From positions 37,056-101,055 of the forward strand of contig CAYWXL010000010.1 of the NCBI GenBank assembly GCA_964461995.1: 64,000 nucleotides of DNA. Reading direction: 5' to 3'. Origin of the DNA: JALSRK01 sp964461995. GTDB taxonomy: Bacteria > Acidobacteriota > Terriglobia > Bryobacterales > Bryobacteraceae. The translations under genes were made by a program, and so were the position numbers. The notes beneath the pieces are model-generated. The model had not been told where the DNA came from. It was given only the letters and a program-made list of their open reading frames with translations, and did no database searches. Shown here one piece after another: positions 33,383-42,055 of this stretch (position 1 is its first letter; each line of letters begins with the position of its first letter).

Positions 33383-36300
33383 TCAAGCCGGCGCGGGGTA
33401 CGATGTCTTGGCCGTTTCGGCAGTTTCCATCTCTTCTTTCGGCTCAGGCGCGCCCAGGCGCCGCCACACCTTCTCGAGCGTCTCCAACAGTTCCTGGCGG
33501 CGGATCGGCTTCGTGACGAAAGCGTCGGCGCCGTGCCGCAAACAGTCCTCGCGCTCCTGTTCAGATACGCTCGCGGTGAACACGATGATCGGCACGTGGC
33601 CGCCGCGCAAGGCTTCCCGTTCCCGAATGCAAGCGATCGCTTCCCGCCCGCTCATGATCGGCATCTGCATGTCCATGAGAATCACGTCGGGGGATTCTTT
33701 TTCCCACAGTTTGATCGCCTCTTTTCCGTTCGAAGCCAGCAGCACCGTATGCCCGGTCCGTTCGAGCATACGCCGGGCGACCAGTTGGTTCACCGAATTG
33801 TCCTCGGCGACCAGGATGCGCAGCTTCGACGCCGTCGTTGGCTCGTTTTTCGGCGCCTCGGTCGCCGTCTCGCGTCCGGTGAGGACCTCCCGCGCGACGT
33901 CGATGAGCGCGTGCAATTCTACGGGCTTCGCCAGGCGCGGACCACACCATTTGCAGGAGTGCGCCACACAGACACCGTTGTGCAGCAATACGGCCCGTTG
34001 CGGTCCCCACCGCCTCACCGCCTCCTCCAGCTTCTCGTCCACCAGTCTTTCATCCACGAGCAGTAGTTCGAATCCGCGCCCAGCCTGACGGAGCATCGCT
34101 GCCGCTTCGCGCGAACTCGAGGCTGTCGATGGATGGAGCCCGACGACACGCGCCAGTTCAGCGATCCCCTCCCGGTGGCGCGGATTCATGTCGGCGACGA
34201 GCACGGGGTTCGATTGGGCCCGCCATCCGAGGTCGGCGCCTTCTTGAATCCGGAACCGGACGATGCAGTGGAACGCGCTGCCGCCATGCTCCTTCTCCGG
34301 GAATAGCGAGTGCGGGCTCTCTACCCACATCCGGCCGCCCATGGCCTCAGCCAGGCGGCGGGAGATGGCGAGTCCGAGGCCGGTGCCCCCGAAACGCCGG
34401 GTGGTGCCTTTGTCCGCTTGTTCGAAAGCTTCGAACACGGCCTTCTGTTTCTCCGGCGGAATGCCAATCCCGGTGTCGGCCACGATTAGGTGGATCACGG
34501 CGACCCCGTCGCGCTCTTCTTCCAGATTGACGCGCAGGTGGACCTCTCCCCTCTCGGTGAACTTGAGCGCATTGCCGAGTAGGTTCAGTACGATCTGGCG
34601 AAGTTTCGGGCCGTCGCCGAAAAGCGCGTCGGGCACGTTTGCCGCCACCACCCACGTCAGCTCCACACCTTTTTGGGAGGCCCGGGGCCCCAACAGGCGC
34701 ATCGTCTGGCCCAGGATCTCGCGCAGGCTGAACTCCTTCTCGTCGAGCTCCATCTTGCCTGCTTCGATCTTCGAGAAGTCGAGCACGCCGTTGAGGAGCG
34801 ACATCAGGGTCCGGGCCGACTCCGACGCCGTCTGGAGGAGCCGCCGCTGGTCCTGGTTCAAGGGAGTGTCCAGGACAAGCTCCAGTAACCCCATGATCCC
34901 GTTCATCGGAGTGCGGATTTCGTGGCTCACGTTTGCCAGGAAGCGGCTCTTGGCGTGGTTTGCCTGGCGTGCGTCGGCCGCTGCTTGGTCGAGAGCCTTC
35001 ACCAGCCATCCCCGGTGCCGGTATTGAAGCACCGCTGCGGCGAGCAGCACCAGCAATACGAACCCGACCGCGCTCAACAGTGCCAGGAAAGCGGGCTCCT
35101 GATACCATGGCGCCAGCACCGCTACAGGGATCACTACCGCCGCGCTCATGTTGCCGCTCCTGTCCATGGCCCGCACCTTCAACCGGTGGGAGCCAGGCGG
35201 CAGGTGGCTCCAACAAGCTTCTTTTACCGGGGCGAACGCCGTCCACGGACCGCCGTCGAGACTCCACGAGTACAGCAGGCGGTCGGTGGCCGTCGCTTTC
35301 CACCGGTCCACCCCCTTGAAGGGGACCCGCACGAGCGCGTGGGGGGCGAACTTCAGCTCCCGGTCCAGCGACACCTGCAGGATCCGCGGCGGATATTGGT
35401 CGGCTTCCGGCTGATACAACGCCGGTCCAGCCCCGGTTCCCACCCAGATCTTCCCGTCCGGCAGAACGGCAACCGTACACACGGCGAGTGTGGGTAGGCC
35501 TTCTTCCGGTCCAAGTTGGATCCACGTCCCGCGTACCCGGCGGTGAATTCCAGTTTCGGTGGCCAGCCACAGTTCGCCATCCTTCGACTCGACAATCGAG
35601 CGGACGGCGCCGAGGTTGCTACGCAACAGATGCCACGACCGGCCGTCGAACTCCTCCAGGCGATTCTGACCGCCCACGAGAACCGATCCATTCGACCGGA
35701 CCAGAAGCGCGTTGGCGCCGTCGTTCTCGAGACCGTCGTGGACCACCTCATAGCGCCCCGCTCGGAATCGCGCCACCCCGCTCGTTCCTCCGATCCACAG
35801 GGTTCCATCGAGCCCTTGCGCCAGGCACCGGACCCGGCCCACTTGCCACTCGTCGTCGAAATCGAGGTAGGGCAGGAAACGGCTGCCGTCGAATAGTTCG
35901 AGCTCCAGATCCATCGCGTTCCCAGGGGCGCTGGTGACGACCCAGAGCAACCCGTCGTCCCGAGGACTGATCATTTCGAACCGTCGCTTCCGAGGATGGG
36001 TCGTTGGCGTGAACTTTTGGCGCTGCGGCTCCAGCAACACCAGCGTCCACGGGTCGTCCGTAAGTGCGGCCACCGTGCCGTCCCACAGAACGGCCAGCGC
36101 CGTCGGGGCCAGCGGCCTCACATAGCGCCCGCCGGGCAGACGGAATCGCCTCCACCGGCCCTCGTTGAGCTCGAGCAGCTCCGAACCCGCCGCAAACCAT
36201 ACTGAGCCATTCGCGCCTCCGCAGATCGCGGTCACCGGTTCGTGCAGAGCGCTCACTTCCGCTGGTATCCGCCAGGGGCCCGGCGCAAACCGGTACAAGC

Positions 36301-37243
36301 CATTGGAGGCTGCCAGCCAAAGGCTTCCATCATGGGATACGGCCTGGTCCTGAACAAAACCCATCCGGGCGCCTGTATCCCCGATCTGTACCGTTTCTTT
36401 CGGCCCCTCGATCCTGAACCGGTTGTGCTCCCGAACCCAAAGCCGGCCGGAAGCATCACGCCATGCGGCGACACTCTGTGCCCGCGTACGGTACAAGACC
36501 CGCCAGCCGGTAGCCCGCGTATAGCCCACTACCGCGTGCTCGCCGTCCCGGATTGAACGGACCAGGACAATCACTTCGTCCGGCCTGCCCGGTGACAAAG
36601 CTTCTACTACCCACGGCTTGCCGCCCGGCAGAGCGACGCTGCTCCGCCCGGCCCCGTTCGTGAGGGCAGCCGGCCACTCCAGCCGGTAGAGCCCCCGTTC
36701 TGCGCCGATCCAGATTTCATCGTCAGACACTCGCAGCGCCGCCCGGAATTCCCCGAGGGCTCCCTGTCCGCTTCGGAAAACAGTTTGCCGGGCGCGGGCT
36801 TCCGAATCGAGCACCAGCGCCTGGCTGGGGAGCACTATGAGAAGTTGTCCGTCGCCGATGGGCACGAGTTGCGTGCGGTGCCGCACCTCAGGAGTCGCGG
36901 CGCTAATTTCCGGGACGTGAAAGTACTCCCACTCGCCGTGGCGGTACCGCTGTACGCCGTGCCGGTCCAGCAGCCAAAGCTCGTCCTTGCCGAGCTCGAA
37001 CACGTCTTCGGCCGTCACCGGTACAGCCAGGTGACGGATCCGGTAGCCGTCGAGGACGCTCAGACCCACGTCGGGACCGTGGCCCGCCCACACTGTGCCG
37101 TCCGGGCTCACCCGGACCCGCGCGACATAGGATTGCCACAACCCATCGGCACGGGTCCACGCCCGCCAGATGCCCGTTTGCCCCGTCGTCGGCGTCGCCC
37201 AGACGGCCAGAGCCAGAATCACCCCCGAGATGGCCCGCCGCAT
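33383..37243 (-). CDS. Hybrid histidine kinase with periplasmic propeller, two receiver-like domains
   Basis: A 1286-residue membrane sensor. A signal peptide/anchor (ISGVILALAVWATP) leads into a two-component-regulator propeller with many blades, then a Y_Y_Y beta domain ending near residue 700 (SHLPPGSHRLKVRAMDRSGN), one membrane helix (ALLSAVGFVLLVLLAAAV), HisKA with HEIRTPMNGIMG near 771, and HATPase_c (IVLNLLGNALKFTERGE, VADTGIGIPPEKQ, GGTGLGLAI). A divergent receiver-like domain (about 1010-1125) holds C-x4-C-x2-C; a canonical receiver (ILVAEDNSVNQ, VILMDMQMP) closes the protein. It resembles glycan-sensing hybrid kinases of Bacteroidetes in layout, so polysaccharide sensing is a reasonable guess only. 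Confidence 0.9.
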   Translation of the reverse strand: MRRAISGVILALAVWATPTTGQTGIWRAWTRADGLWQSYVARVRVSPDGTVWAGHGPDVGLSVLDGYRIRHLAVPVTAEDVFELGKDELWLLDRHGVQRYRHGEWEYFHVPEISAATPEVRHRTQLVPIGDGQLLIVLPSQALVLDSEARARQTVFRSGQGALGEFRAALRVSDDEIWIGAERGLYRLEWPAALTNGAGRSSVALPGGKPWVVEALSPGRPDEVIVLVRSIRDGEHAVVGYTRATGWRVLYRTRAQSVAAWRDASGRLWVREHNRFRIEGPKETVQIGDTGARMGFVQDQAVSHDGSLWLAASNGLYRFAPGPWRIPAEVSALHEPVTAICGGANGSVWFAAGSELLELNEGRWRRFRLPGGRYVRPLAPTALAVLWDGTVAALTDDPWTLVLLEPQRQKFTPTTHPRKRRFEMISPRDDGLLWVVTSAPGNAMDLELELFDGSRFLPYLDFDDEWQVGRVRCLAQGLDGTLWIGGTSGVARFRAGRYEVVHDGLENDGANALLVRSNGSVLVGGQNRLEEFDGRSWHLLRSNLGAVRSIVESKDGELWLATETGIHRRVRGTWIQLGPEEGLPTLAVCTVAVLPDGKIWVGTGAGPALYQPEADQYPPRILQVSLDRELKFAPHALVRVPFKGVDRWKATATDRLLYSWSLDGGPWTAFAPVKEACWSHLPPGSHRLKVRAMDRSGNMSAAVVIPVAVLAPWYQEPAFLALLSAVGFVLLVLLAAAVLQYRHRGWLVKALDQAAADARQANHAKSRFLANVSHEIRTPMNGIMGLLELVLDTPLNQDQRRLLQTASESARTLMSLLNGVLDFSKIEAGKMELDEKEFSLREILGQTMRLLGPRASQKGVELTWVVAANVPDALFGDGPKLRQIVLNLLGNALKFTERGEVHLRVNLEEERDGVAVIHLIVADTGIGIPPEKQKAVFEAFEQADKGTTRRFGGTGLGLAISRRLAEAMGGRMWVESPHSLFPEKEHGGSAFHCIVRFRIQEGADLGWRAQSNPVLVADMNPRHREGIAELARVVGLHPSTASSSREAAAMLRQAGRGFELLLVDERLVDEKLEEAVRRWGPQRAVLLHNGVCVAHSCKWCGPRLAKPVELHALIDVAREVLTGRETATEAPKNEPTTASKLRILVAEDNSVNQLVARRMLERTGHTVLLASNGKEAIKLWEKESPDVILMDMQMPIMSGREAIACIREREALRGGHVPIIVFTASVSEQEREDCLRHGADAFVTKPIRRQELLETLEKVWRRLGAPEPKEEMETAETAKTSYPAPA

Positions 37244-37422
37244 CACGCTTCGCCCCGCGCCGGCTCGGTCCCTCCGACTCACGTTCGGCGATCCCAACGC
37301 GCGCACACCTCTGCTCCTTGCCTCCTTATCGCTGTTTACGCCGACATCTTTAGGGTGGGGGGCGGCTCGCCGTTGCTGATGCCTTGTCGGTCTCGCGACG
37401 CGCTTGCTACTCTTGGGTATCC

Positions 37423-40212
37423 ATGGGCCTCTTGAAGCGGTGGTGGCGGCGCGCCTTCGACGTCCGGCGAGGCGAAGCCGCTCGCACCGTCTTTATGGCT
37501 CTCTATTTCTTTCTCATCCTGTGTGCCGTTCACGTGTTGAAGCCCATCGCGTGGGCCTTGTTCCTGCACCGGTTTTCTATTGACGAGCTGGCCCGTCTGT
37601 ACCTCATCATTGCTCTGGTCGGCGGCTTGCTAGCGTATGTCTACACCCGGCTGGCAGTGAAAGTCTCCCTCTGGGCTGCCGTGGGTGGCTCCACCTGCGT
37701 CATGGTCCTGGTACTTGTCGCGCTCTGGCGGGCTGTCTCTTCCGGAGCCGGCTGGCTTCTCTATTTCTTCGCCGTATGGGTCAACTTGTTCGGCATCGTG
37801 TTCGTTTCCCAAGGCTGGCTTTTCGCTGCCAACATTTTTGACGGAAGAGAGGCCAAACGCCTCTACGGCCTGCTCGGACTGGGGGCGATTATCGGTGGGA
37901 TGGGCGGCGGCGCTGTGACCGCCGCCGAGGCTGTCCGTTCCGGCTCGCTAACCCTGATCCCCGTGGGCATCGGTCTCGTCGTGCTCGCGTTCGCCTCCCT
38001 CACCGCGGCTGGCTTCGCCGCTCGGAACCGGCCGGCGGACGCAATGTTGCAGCAGACGCACCGCCGTTCGCATCTGGACGAGGACTCTTCGGAAGCCGCC
38101 GCCCGGGCTTTCGAACTTCGGGACGTCGTTGGAGCCGTGGCCCGGCATCGGCACCTGCTCGTCATCGTCGGCATCATTCTCAGCACCTATCTCGTCGAGG
38201 TCCTCGTCGAGTTCCAATTCAATGTTGCCGCCAAGCAGGCTTTTACCAACCGGGATGAGCTCACTGCTTTCCTCGGCCGGTTCAACGGGCTCTACCTCGG
38301 CGTCGCGACCTTTGTGCTCCAGTTCTTTTTCACCACTGCGGCCGTCAGCCGGTTCGGCGTCGGACGAACACTGATGATTTCCCCGCTGGCGGTGGGCGCG
38401 ACGGCGGCGCTGGGGATTGTACTGCCCGGCATCGCCGGGGCCGCCTCCACCCGCCTTGTCGAGGCCTCGACCCGGTATTCGGTTTCGAGGACGGCCTTGG
38501 AATTGCTCTACCTCCCGCTTCCCACGCAACTGAAGAATCGAACGAAGGCCTTCATCGACGTTTTCGTCGATCGGCTCGGCCGCGGTCTGGCGGCGCTGAT
38601 GATCCTGGCTCTGGTGGCGTTCGGTGTTGAGGGTTCCTGGCAGCTTTCTCTTCTCATCGCTTTCTTTGCTGGATGCTGGCTAGTCCTGGCGGTGCGGGCG
38701 CGAAACGAGTACGTCGCCACGGTTCGGCGCCGCGTCGAGGCCCGCCGGTTGGATCTCGAGAACGCCCGCGTCACGGTGCAGGATTCTGACACGATCCGCC
38801 TGCTCGAGGAGGTCGCCCGGCGCTCGAACGAACGGCAAGTTCTCTATGCTCTGTCGCTGTTGGGCGAAGCGCCGGGCTATGACGTTGTTCCGCTGATCGA
38901 GGAGTTGGCGGAAAGCGAACTGCAAGTCATCCGCGCGAAGGTTTACGAACTGGCTCGGGCGGCGGCCTATCCCGGACTCCGGGAGCGGGCTCTGAAGGAT
39001 GTCGAAGGCTGTTCTTCCCTCCATCCGGACTTGGCTCACGAGGCGGTCGCCTACCTGATCGAGATCTCTCCCGAACCGCTTCCGCTCGCGGCAAGGCTGA
39101 TCAACCATTCCGAATGTTTCGTTGGCCGGGCCGTGATCGAGGCGATGTCCAAGCGGCCCGAAGCCGTTCGGGAGCTGGCTTCCCGTGACTGGCTACTCGC
39201 CGCCGCCTCATCAGATAGTCCTGAAAGGCGCGCTCTGGCGGCGTTCGCCATCGGGGTTCGGGGCGGCGCCGACATCGAGGTGCTCCACCGTTTGTTGTCG
39301 GATCCCGACGAGCAAGTTGTCGCGGCCGCGTGCCGCGCCGCCGGCCGTCTCCGCGACGCCCAGTGCCTGCCGCGCGTCGTCCCGCATTTGCGGAACGCCA
39401 GGATCCGGCATGAAGTCATCGAGGCTCTCGCCTCCTATGGTGAAGGCGCCGTGGAGTACCTGGCCGGCCTGCTCCAGGATCCCGCCGCCGAAGCCGCTCT
39501 GCGGCGGCAGATTCCCCGCGTCCTTGCGATCATTGTGTGCCAAGCCAGCGTTGACGCCCTGCGCCGCGTGCTCGGCGATCCGGATCTCGCCGTCCGCGCC
39601 TCCGTGTTGCGCGCTTTGGGGATGCTCCGAGAAGCCGCTCCCGATCTCGACTTCGGCGACGACGATCTCCGGCATCGGATCCGTCAGGAGGCGCAGTCGT
39701 ACTTCGAGCTTTACGCTGCCCTTGCACTGTTCCGCCGGACGCAGCCGGGAGGAAAAGCCGCCGACCTGTTGGCGCGTACGATCGAAGATCGCCTTCACCA
39801 AACGATCGAACGTCTCTTCGGGCTACTGGGTCTTCGCTACGGTCCTGGTCAGATTCGGGCTGCTTACCAGGCTGTGAGGCAGCGCCGCCGGTCCGAGGAA
39901 TTCGCTGCTGCGCTCGAGCTGCTTGACAATATCTTGGACCATGATCTTCGAGAGTTCCTCGTCCCGATGATCGATGGGTCTCCTCACCTGCTCGATATCG
40001 GCCGCGAGAAGTTCGGCGTGGATTTGCCCACCCTGGAGCAGGCTTTGGAGCGCCAACTGAACCGGCGGGACCCCTGGCTGACGGCTTGCGCCGTGGCCGC
40101 CGCCGGTGAGTTGAGGCTCGAGAAGCTCAGAGACGTGATCTGCCGGTTGGCGGCGGCCGGCGACGAAATGATCGCTCCGGTGGCGCAGGCCGCTGCGGCG
40201 AGGTTAGGGTGA
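37423..40212 (+). CDS. NTT/MFS-like membrane transporter with C-terminal HEAT repeats
   Basis: A 929-residue protein. About 12 hydrophobic helices occupy residues 15-430 and resemble the ATP/ADP (Npt1/Npt2-type) nucleotide transporter branch, for example EAKRLYGLLGLGAIIGGMGG. After about residue 450 it continues as HEAT-like helical repeats (VVPLIEELAESELQVIRAKV, ALAAFAIGVRGGADIEVLHR). In other bacteria this transporter type is often fused to a cyclic-nucleotide-binding domain; here that domain is a separate next gene. The ATG at 37423 was chosen because it starts KRWWRRAFDVRRGEAART directly before the first helix. Substrate is not proven. Confidence 0.78.
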   Translation: MGLLKRWWRRAFDVRRGEAARTVFMALYFFLILCAVHVLKPIAWALFLHRFSIDELARLYLIIALVGGLLAYVYTRLAVKVSLWAAVGGSTCVMVLVLVALWRAVSSGAGWLLYFFAVWVNLFGIVFVSQGWLFAANIFDGREAKRLYGLLGLGAIIGGMGGGAVTAAEAVRSGSLTLIPVGIGLVVLAFASLTAAGFAARNRPADAMLQQTHRRSHLDEDSSEAAARAFELRDVVGAVARHRHLLVIVGIILSTYLVEVLVEFQFNVAAKQAFTNRDELTAFLGRFNGLYLGVATFVLQFFFTTAAVSRFGVGRTLMISPLAVGATAALGIVLPGIAGAASTRLVEASTRYSVSRTALELLYLPLPTQLKNRTKAFIDVFVDRLGRGLAALMILALVAFGVEGSWQLSLLIAFFAGCWLVLAVRARNEYVATVRRRVEARRLDLENARVTVQDSDTIRLLEEVARRSNERQVLYALSLLGEAPGYDVVPLIEELAESELQVIRAKVYELARAAAYPGLRERALKDVEGCSSLHPDLAHEAVAYLIEISPEPLPLAARLINHSECFVGRAVIEAMSKRPEAVRELASRDWLLAAASSDSPERRALAAFAIGVRGGADIEVLHRLLSDPDEQVVAAACRAAGRLRDAQCLPRVVPHLRNARIRHEVIEALASYGEGAVEYLAGLLQDPAAEAALRRQIPRVLAIIVCQASVDALRRVLGDPDLAVRASVLRALGMLREAAPDLDFGDDDLRHRIRQEAQSYFELYAALALFRRTQPGGKAADLLARTIEDRLHQTIERLFGLLGLRYGPGQIRAAYQAVRQRRRSEEFAAALELLDNILDHDLREFLVPMIDGSPHLLDIGREKFGVDLPTLEQALERQLNRRDPWLTACAVAAAGELRLEKLRDVICRLAAAGDEMIAPVAQAAAARLG

Positions 40213-40222
40213 GGAAAGGGGC

Positions 40223-40645
40223 ATGATCGAACGCAACATCGTTGAGAAGGTGATCGCTTTGGAGGGGGTCGAGCTGTTGAGCGGCCTGACTCCGGACCAG
40301 TTGTCGCGTATCGCCCTCATCGCCCGGGAGGTCAGCTACCCTCCCGGCAAGCTGATCCTGCGCCCCCACGTGCCATTGGACGCTCTCTATGTGATCCTGG
40401 ACGGCAGCGTCGAAATCACCCGCAACGGCGAGGTTCTGCACGTCGCCCGCCAAAGCGAAGTCCTCGGTTCCTGGGCGCTGTTTGACGACTCGCCCCTTCC
40501 GGTCACCGCGAAGACTGTTGAGGACACGGCGCTGCTGAAGATCTCCCGGGACGATTTCTATGACCTGCTCTCCGATCACATGGAGCTGGCAGCCGCGATC
40601 TTCTCCACCTTAGTCCGCCGGTTCCGCAAGCTCATCGAGCAGTGA
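40223..40645 (+). CDS. Cyclic-nucleotide-binding domain protein
   Basis: A 140-residue, single cNMP-binding domain: LLSGLTPDQLSRIALIAREV, then YPPGKLILRPHVPLDALYVI and a beta-barrel with GSVEITRNGEVLHVARQSEV. The phosphate-binding cassette is degenerate (SEVLGSWALFDDSPLPVTA), so binding of cAMP or cGMP is doubtful. No DNA-binding or other output domain is present. It lies 10 bases after the transporter gene and 45 bases before the kinase, within one operon. Confidence 0.85.
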   Translation: MIERNIVEKVIALEGVELLSGLTPDQLSRIALIAREVSYPPGKLILRPHVPLDALYVILDGSVEITRNGEVLHVARQSEVLGSWALFDDSPLPVTAKTVEDTALLKISRDDFYDLLSDHMELAAAIFSTLVRRFRKLIEQ

Positions 40646-40689
40646 CCGGACTCCCCGCCTGCCATAATGGTAAATATCTGAATTCCCTC

Positions 40690-41529
40690 ATGACCTCGAA
40701 AGACGCGGCCGCCCGGGAAACCGAACTTCAACAGCTCCGGGCCGAATTGGAACGGTGCCGGAAGCAGCTTCTTGAAGCCAATGAGTTGAGCGCCATCGGG
40801 CAGTTGTTGGCCGGAATCGTACATGAAATCAATACGCCCATCGGCTCGATTCTCTCGAACAATGAGGTCGCGGTCCGGTCGCTGGAGCTTCTCAAGAACC
40901 TGTTGGACCAGGCGCAAGCCGAAGGCAAGCCTCCACCGCCCAAGGCGGCCCGCGTCTTGTCCACGCTGATGAGTCTCGCCGCGGTGGACAAAATCGCTTG
41001 CGAGCGTATTGTCTCCGTCGTCCGCGGTTTGAAGACCCTTGTTGGCGGCCCAGGCGCAGAGTTCGTCGATGCGGATCTGAATGAGATCCTCGACAACACC
41101 CTAAAGCTCGCCCGGTGTGAATTCCGGCGCCGCGTTCGAGTTGAAACCGATTACGGCGACATACCAAAAGTCCGTTGCAACCCCAACAAGCTTGGGCAGG
41201 TCTTCCTCAACATCCTCGTCAACGCCGGACAGGCGATCGAGGGCGAGGGGAAGGTCGTGATCCACACCGAAAGGGATGGAGAGTTCGTCCACGTGGCGAT
41301 TTCCGACACCGGTTCCGGGATTCCCCCAGAGCATCGTGACCGGATCTTTTCTTCCGGCTTCACCACAAAACCTTCCGGCGTCGGAACCGGCCTTGGGCTG
41401 GCGATTTCCCGGGACATCGTGGTTAGTGAACACGGCGGGACCATCGATTTCGAGAGCGAGGTCGGTGAGGGAACGACGTTTCACATTCGGATCCCTATCA
41501 CACGGAAAACGGAGGAGCGACGTTCGTGA
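40690..41529 (+). CDS. Soluble sensor histidine kinase
   Basis: A 279-residue kinase with no membrane helix. An N-terminal coiled coil (ETELQQLRAELERCRKQLLE) precedes the H-box ELSAIGQLLAGIVHEINTPI with the phospho-acceptor His, then HATPase_c with NILVNAGQAIEG, SDTGSGIPPEHRDRIF and GTGLGLAISRDI. The input is probably through the coiled coil or a partner such as the cNMP-binding protein. I take ATG 40690; a GTG at 40642 overlapping the previous stop is also possible. It overlaps the response-regulator start by 4 bases. Confidence 0.88.
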   Translation: MTSKDAAARETELQQLRAELERCRKQLLEANELSAIGQLLAGIVHEINTPIGSILSNNEVAVRSLELLKNLLDQAQAEGKPPPPKAARVLSTLMSLAAVDKIACERIVSVVRGLKTLVGGPGAEFVDADLNEILDNTLKLARCEFRRRVRVETDYGDIPKVRCNPNKLGQVFLNILVNAGQAIEGEGKVVIHTERDGEFVHVAISDTGSGIPPEHRDRIFSSGFTTKPSGVGTGLGLAISRDIVVSEHGGTIDFESEVGEGTTFHIRIPITRKTEERRS

Positions 41530-42035
41530 CCGAGACTGACAAGGTCTATTCCACGGCTGAATCGGAGCCCAAGTCCACCATCGTCATCGTGGACGACGAA
41601 GAGATGGTGCTCACCAGTTTGAGCGCTTATCTGACTTTGGAGACCGATTACAACGTCGTCACGTTCACTGACGTGGATGAGGCTCTGGCTTACCTGGAGA
41701 GACACCCGGTTGACGTTGTCGTCTCTGACTACCTGATGCCGAAGATGGACGGCATCAAGTTCCTCGCCAAGGCCAAGGAGCTCCAACCGGAAACATCCAG
41801 AGTGCTGCTAACCGGCCACGCCGATAAGCAGAGCGCCATAGAAGCAATCAACACGGTTGGGCTTTTTCAGTACATCGAAAAGCCGTGGGATAATGCCGCG
41901 TTGTTGTTGGTGATCCGCAACGCCTGCGACCGGACGCGCTTGCTGCGTAGCCTCCAGAGCAAGATTCAGCAACTCGATGAGGCCCACGCCAACCTCAAGA
42001 TGGCGCAAAGTCAGCTCATACGCGCGTTCCTTTGA
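41526..42035 (+). CDS. Response regulator, receiver domain with C-terminal coiled coil
   Basis: A 169-residue protein. The receiver holds acidic residues (IVIVDDEEMVLTS), the phospho-Asp VVSDYLMPKMDG, and the conserved Lys in YIEKPWDN. After the receiver only a helical coiled coil follows (LLRSLQSKIQQLDEAHANLK), with no DNA-binding or enzyme output. RpfG-type receivers have a similar core but an HD-GYP domain that is absent here. It starts at GTG 41526, overlapping the kinase stop. Output is therefore likely by protein-protein contact. Confidence 0.9.
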   Translation: MTETDKVYSTAESEPKSTIVIVDDEEMVLTSLSAYLTLETDYNVVTFTDVDEALAYLERHPVDVVVSDYLMPKMDGIKFLAKAKELQPETSRVLLTGHADKQSAIEAINTVGLFQYIEKPWDNAALLLVIRNACDRTRLLRSLQSKIQQLDEAHANLKMAQSQLIRAFL

Positions 42036-42055
42036 CCCCGATCGGGGGCCGTCGG

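Noticed and set aside
34060..34080. T-loop-like GTTCGAATC suggesting a tRNA
   Set aside because: Lies inside the hybrid kinase gene with no acceptor stem or anticodon arm.
42037..42048. Palindrome CCCCGATCGGGG between the response regulator and the antiporter
   Set aside because: Too short a loop for a stable hairpin and no T run on either side, so not called as a terminator.
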